From Clostridiaceae bacterium (lineage in GTDB: Bacteria; Bacillota; Clostridia; DSM-8532): a stretch of DNA of 34,687 nt. The position numbers and the translations under genes were made by a program. Under the pieces are notes generated by a model. It made no database searches. It was not told the DNA's origin and saw nothing but the letters and a program-made list of their open reading frames with translations. The stretch lies in contig JAAYAD010000050.1 in assembly GCA_012719545.1 (NCBI GenBank), forward strand, positions 1 to 34,687. Direction: 5' to 3'. This document shows, one piece after another, positions 33,096-34,687 of this stretch (the stretch's first letter is position 1; each line of letters starts with the position of its first letter).

Positions 33096-34687
33096 ATGTT
33101 AAAAAGCGGAAAATCCATGAGAAAGATTTTTCTGGCCATTCTCCTGGTGTTCTCCTTAGCAATGACCGGCATGCCCTTTACAGGGCCAGTAAAAGCTGAT
33201 GCTGCTACACCACGGGATCACAATAAACAGGTTATAGGATATTTTACTCAGTGGGATGCCTGGAAGGCCAATAACGCAGGATTGCCGGCCCAGGGAGCCC
33301 TCACCCATCTTAATATCGATTTTTCCAAGTACACCATTCTTAATTTTTCCTTCTTTGGAGTAGCCTATGACGGTTCTTTGCATAGCGGGGACTACAGAAA
33401 CAAAAACATTTATATGCCCGGCTAGGTTCAGCAGCCTGCTCCCCTGTTATGCACCGACATTTACAGCAGCTGGGATTTGTACATTCTCTATGGAGAAATT
33501 GAGCCCATCTATAATATAACTGAAGAAGTAGCAAACAGAGCCCGTGCTCTGGGCTTTGAAGTACAAGTCAACGGCAGCACATGGTCCAATCCCAATTGGG
33601 GACTTTATAACCAGCCGTTGCCGCTCCCTCTTAAAAAAGTTGGAGGAGCTCCCGGAGACTTTGACCTTGCCGATCAGTATGGCACAAAGGTACTTGCTTC
33701 AATAGGCGGCTGGAGCATGTGCAAGCATTTTCCTGAAGTTGCCGCCGATCCCGTCAAGAGACAGAGATTTGTAAGTGATTGCGTCAAACTCATCAATATG
33801 GGGTTTGATGGAATAGACCTTGATTGGGAATATCCCGGTCCCTTTGCAGGAATGAATTTTACAGGAAGTCAGGCAGACTATAACAATTTCCTGACCCTTG
33901 TAACTGAGATCAGACAGGCAATCGGCCCGGATAAATTAATTACATCCTGCTTTTCGGCAGATCCGGCTAAACTTGCAGGATTTAACTGGAATGCTCTTAA
34001 CGGTGTCCTGGACTATTACAATTTCATGACCTATGACTTTAACGGCGGCTGGTCGGACAAGGCAGGACACAACTCACCGTTATACAGCTACAGCGGTGCT
34101 GAAGCTCCTACCTTTAACTGGAACGACTTATATAATTACCTGGTTTCTGCCGGAGTGAACTTAAACAAGGTTAACATGGGCATCCCCTTCTATGGCAGAG
34201 GTGTTATTACCAATGGTCCTGCTGCACTTAACGCACCTACGGTTAAAAGATCCGAATTTATACAGCCCGACGGAAATGTTATGACCTGCGCGGACTTTAT
34301 CAACTGGCCCAAGGATGTATATGACGGAACACCTTATTATTTCTATATAAAACAGGCTGCCCTTGCCCCTGGCAGCGGATGGACAAGGCATTGGGATAAT
34401 GAAGCAAAGGTGCCTTATCTCACCAAGGGCAATTACTTCTTAAGCTATGACGATGAAGAGTCCATTGGCTACAAGGCCCAATACATAGTTGATAAAAATC
34501 TTGCAGGTACTATAATTTGGACCGCATATGGCGATCTTGAGCTTGCCGGAACCGTAACCAATTACGGCAATAAGCTTAAAAAATGGTCCAATGTCACCTC
34601 TTCACTGGTAGATAAAATTAATGAGGTATTTGCTGAAGGCTTTGAACCAGGACCCACCCCAACTCCAACCCCCACTCCGACTCCAAC
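33096..34687 (+). pseudogene. Secreted GH18 chitinase interrupted by an in-frame TAG, cut by the window edge
   Basis: The ATG at 33096 follows GGGAG at good spacing. A signal peptide (about 1-38) precedes the GH18 barrel: KQVIGYFTQWDAWKANN, ILNFSFFG, LASIGGWSM, the catalytic GFDGIDLDWEYP near residue 250, and MTYDFNGGW. A Pro-Thr linker begins near residue 520 and runs off the window, so a binding or dockerin module may follow. Codon 110 (33423-33425) is TAG. The frame is otherwise open on both sides, with no shift, and the protein sequence continues naturally (NIYMPG, stop, VQQPAPLL). TAG ends at least two other genes here (at 7760 and 11302), so it is a normal stop. A recent nonsense change or a base-call error is likeliest. 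No credible restart codon follows, though TTG codons exist. The intact enzyme would hydrolyse chitin outside the cell. Confidence 0.85.

Noticed and set aside
33423..33425. Pyrrolysine at the chitinase TAG
   Set aside because: TAG ends at least two normal genes in this window and no pyrrolysine gene is seen here. It is kept only as a check in the main finding.

Overview
This window looks like a chromosomal segment of a low-GC, spore-forming, Gram-positive anaerobe of the Clostridia. The support is spoVS, an rny-ymdB-spoVS block, an FtsK/SpoIIIE translocase, AGGAGG-type ribosome binding sites, an L-box lysine riboswitch and a secreted GH18 chitinase ending in a Pro-Thr linker. That linker style and the copper-amine-oxidase-like surface domain fit the cellulolytic clostridia, but this placement is an inference. 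Base composition and gene style look even. I found no insertion sequence, phage gene, CRISPR array or integration site.

Layout. 1-1938: secreted surface protein with two FN3-like repeats, behind an unusual leader. 2042-2116: tRNA-Pro(GGG). 2246-4215: a hypothetical membrane protein and a DUF3810 membrane metalloprotease-like protein. 4279-6016: SulP anion transporter with a hairpin over its ribosome binding site. 6232-7630: an ECF sigma factor overlapping a probable membrane anti-sigma partner. 7760-8338: small membrane protein.

8602-25253 is a long run of minus-strand genes. In transcription order it holds ftsK/spoIIIE with a TPR membrane protein, meso-diaminopimelate dehydrogenase, folD, then rny-ymdB-spoVS-phosphohexomutase, an HD-GYP protein, a YhaM-type exoribonuclease, an acyltransferase-like protein and an nfeD-slipin pair.

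25254-27471 is a divergent junction. A back-to-back promoter pair serves ftsK leftward and, through a lysine riboswitch with its terminator, dapA-dapB rightward. Diaminopimelate is therefore handled twice in this window: DapA and DapB make tetrahydrodipicolinate, and the dehydrogenase converts it to meso-diaminopimelate in one step.

27547-34687: a YesL-like DUF624 protein, a LURP-one-like protein, tRNA-Leu(GAG), a half-size EamA protein, a VanY-like lipoprotein carboxypeptidase, a short Smr-like protein, a GDT1-type cation transporter, a 611-base region without a gene, and the GH18 chitinase. The chitinase reading frame is intact to the window edge except for one in-frame TAG at codon 110.

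I did not find a clearly new multi-gene system. The best leads are the TAG-interrupted chitinase with its long leader, the overlapping inverted repeats at 27-124, the sequestered ribosome binding site of the SulP gene, and the uncharacterised sensor region beside the ECF sigma factor.
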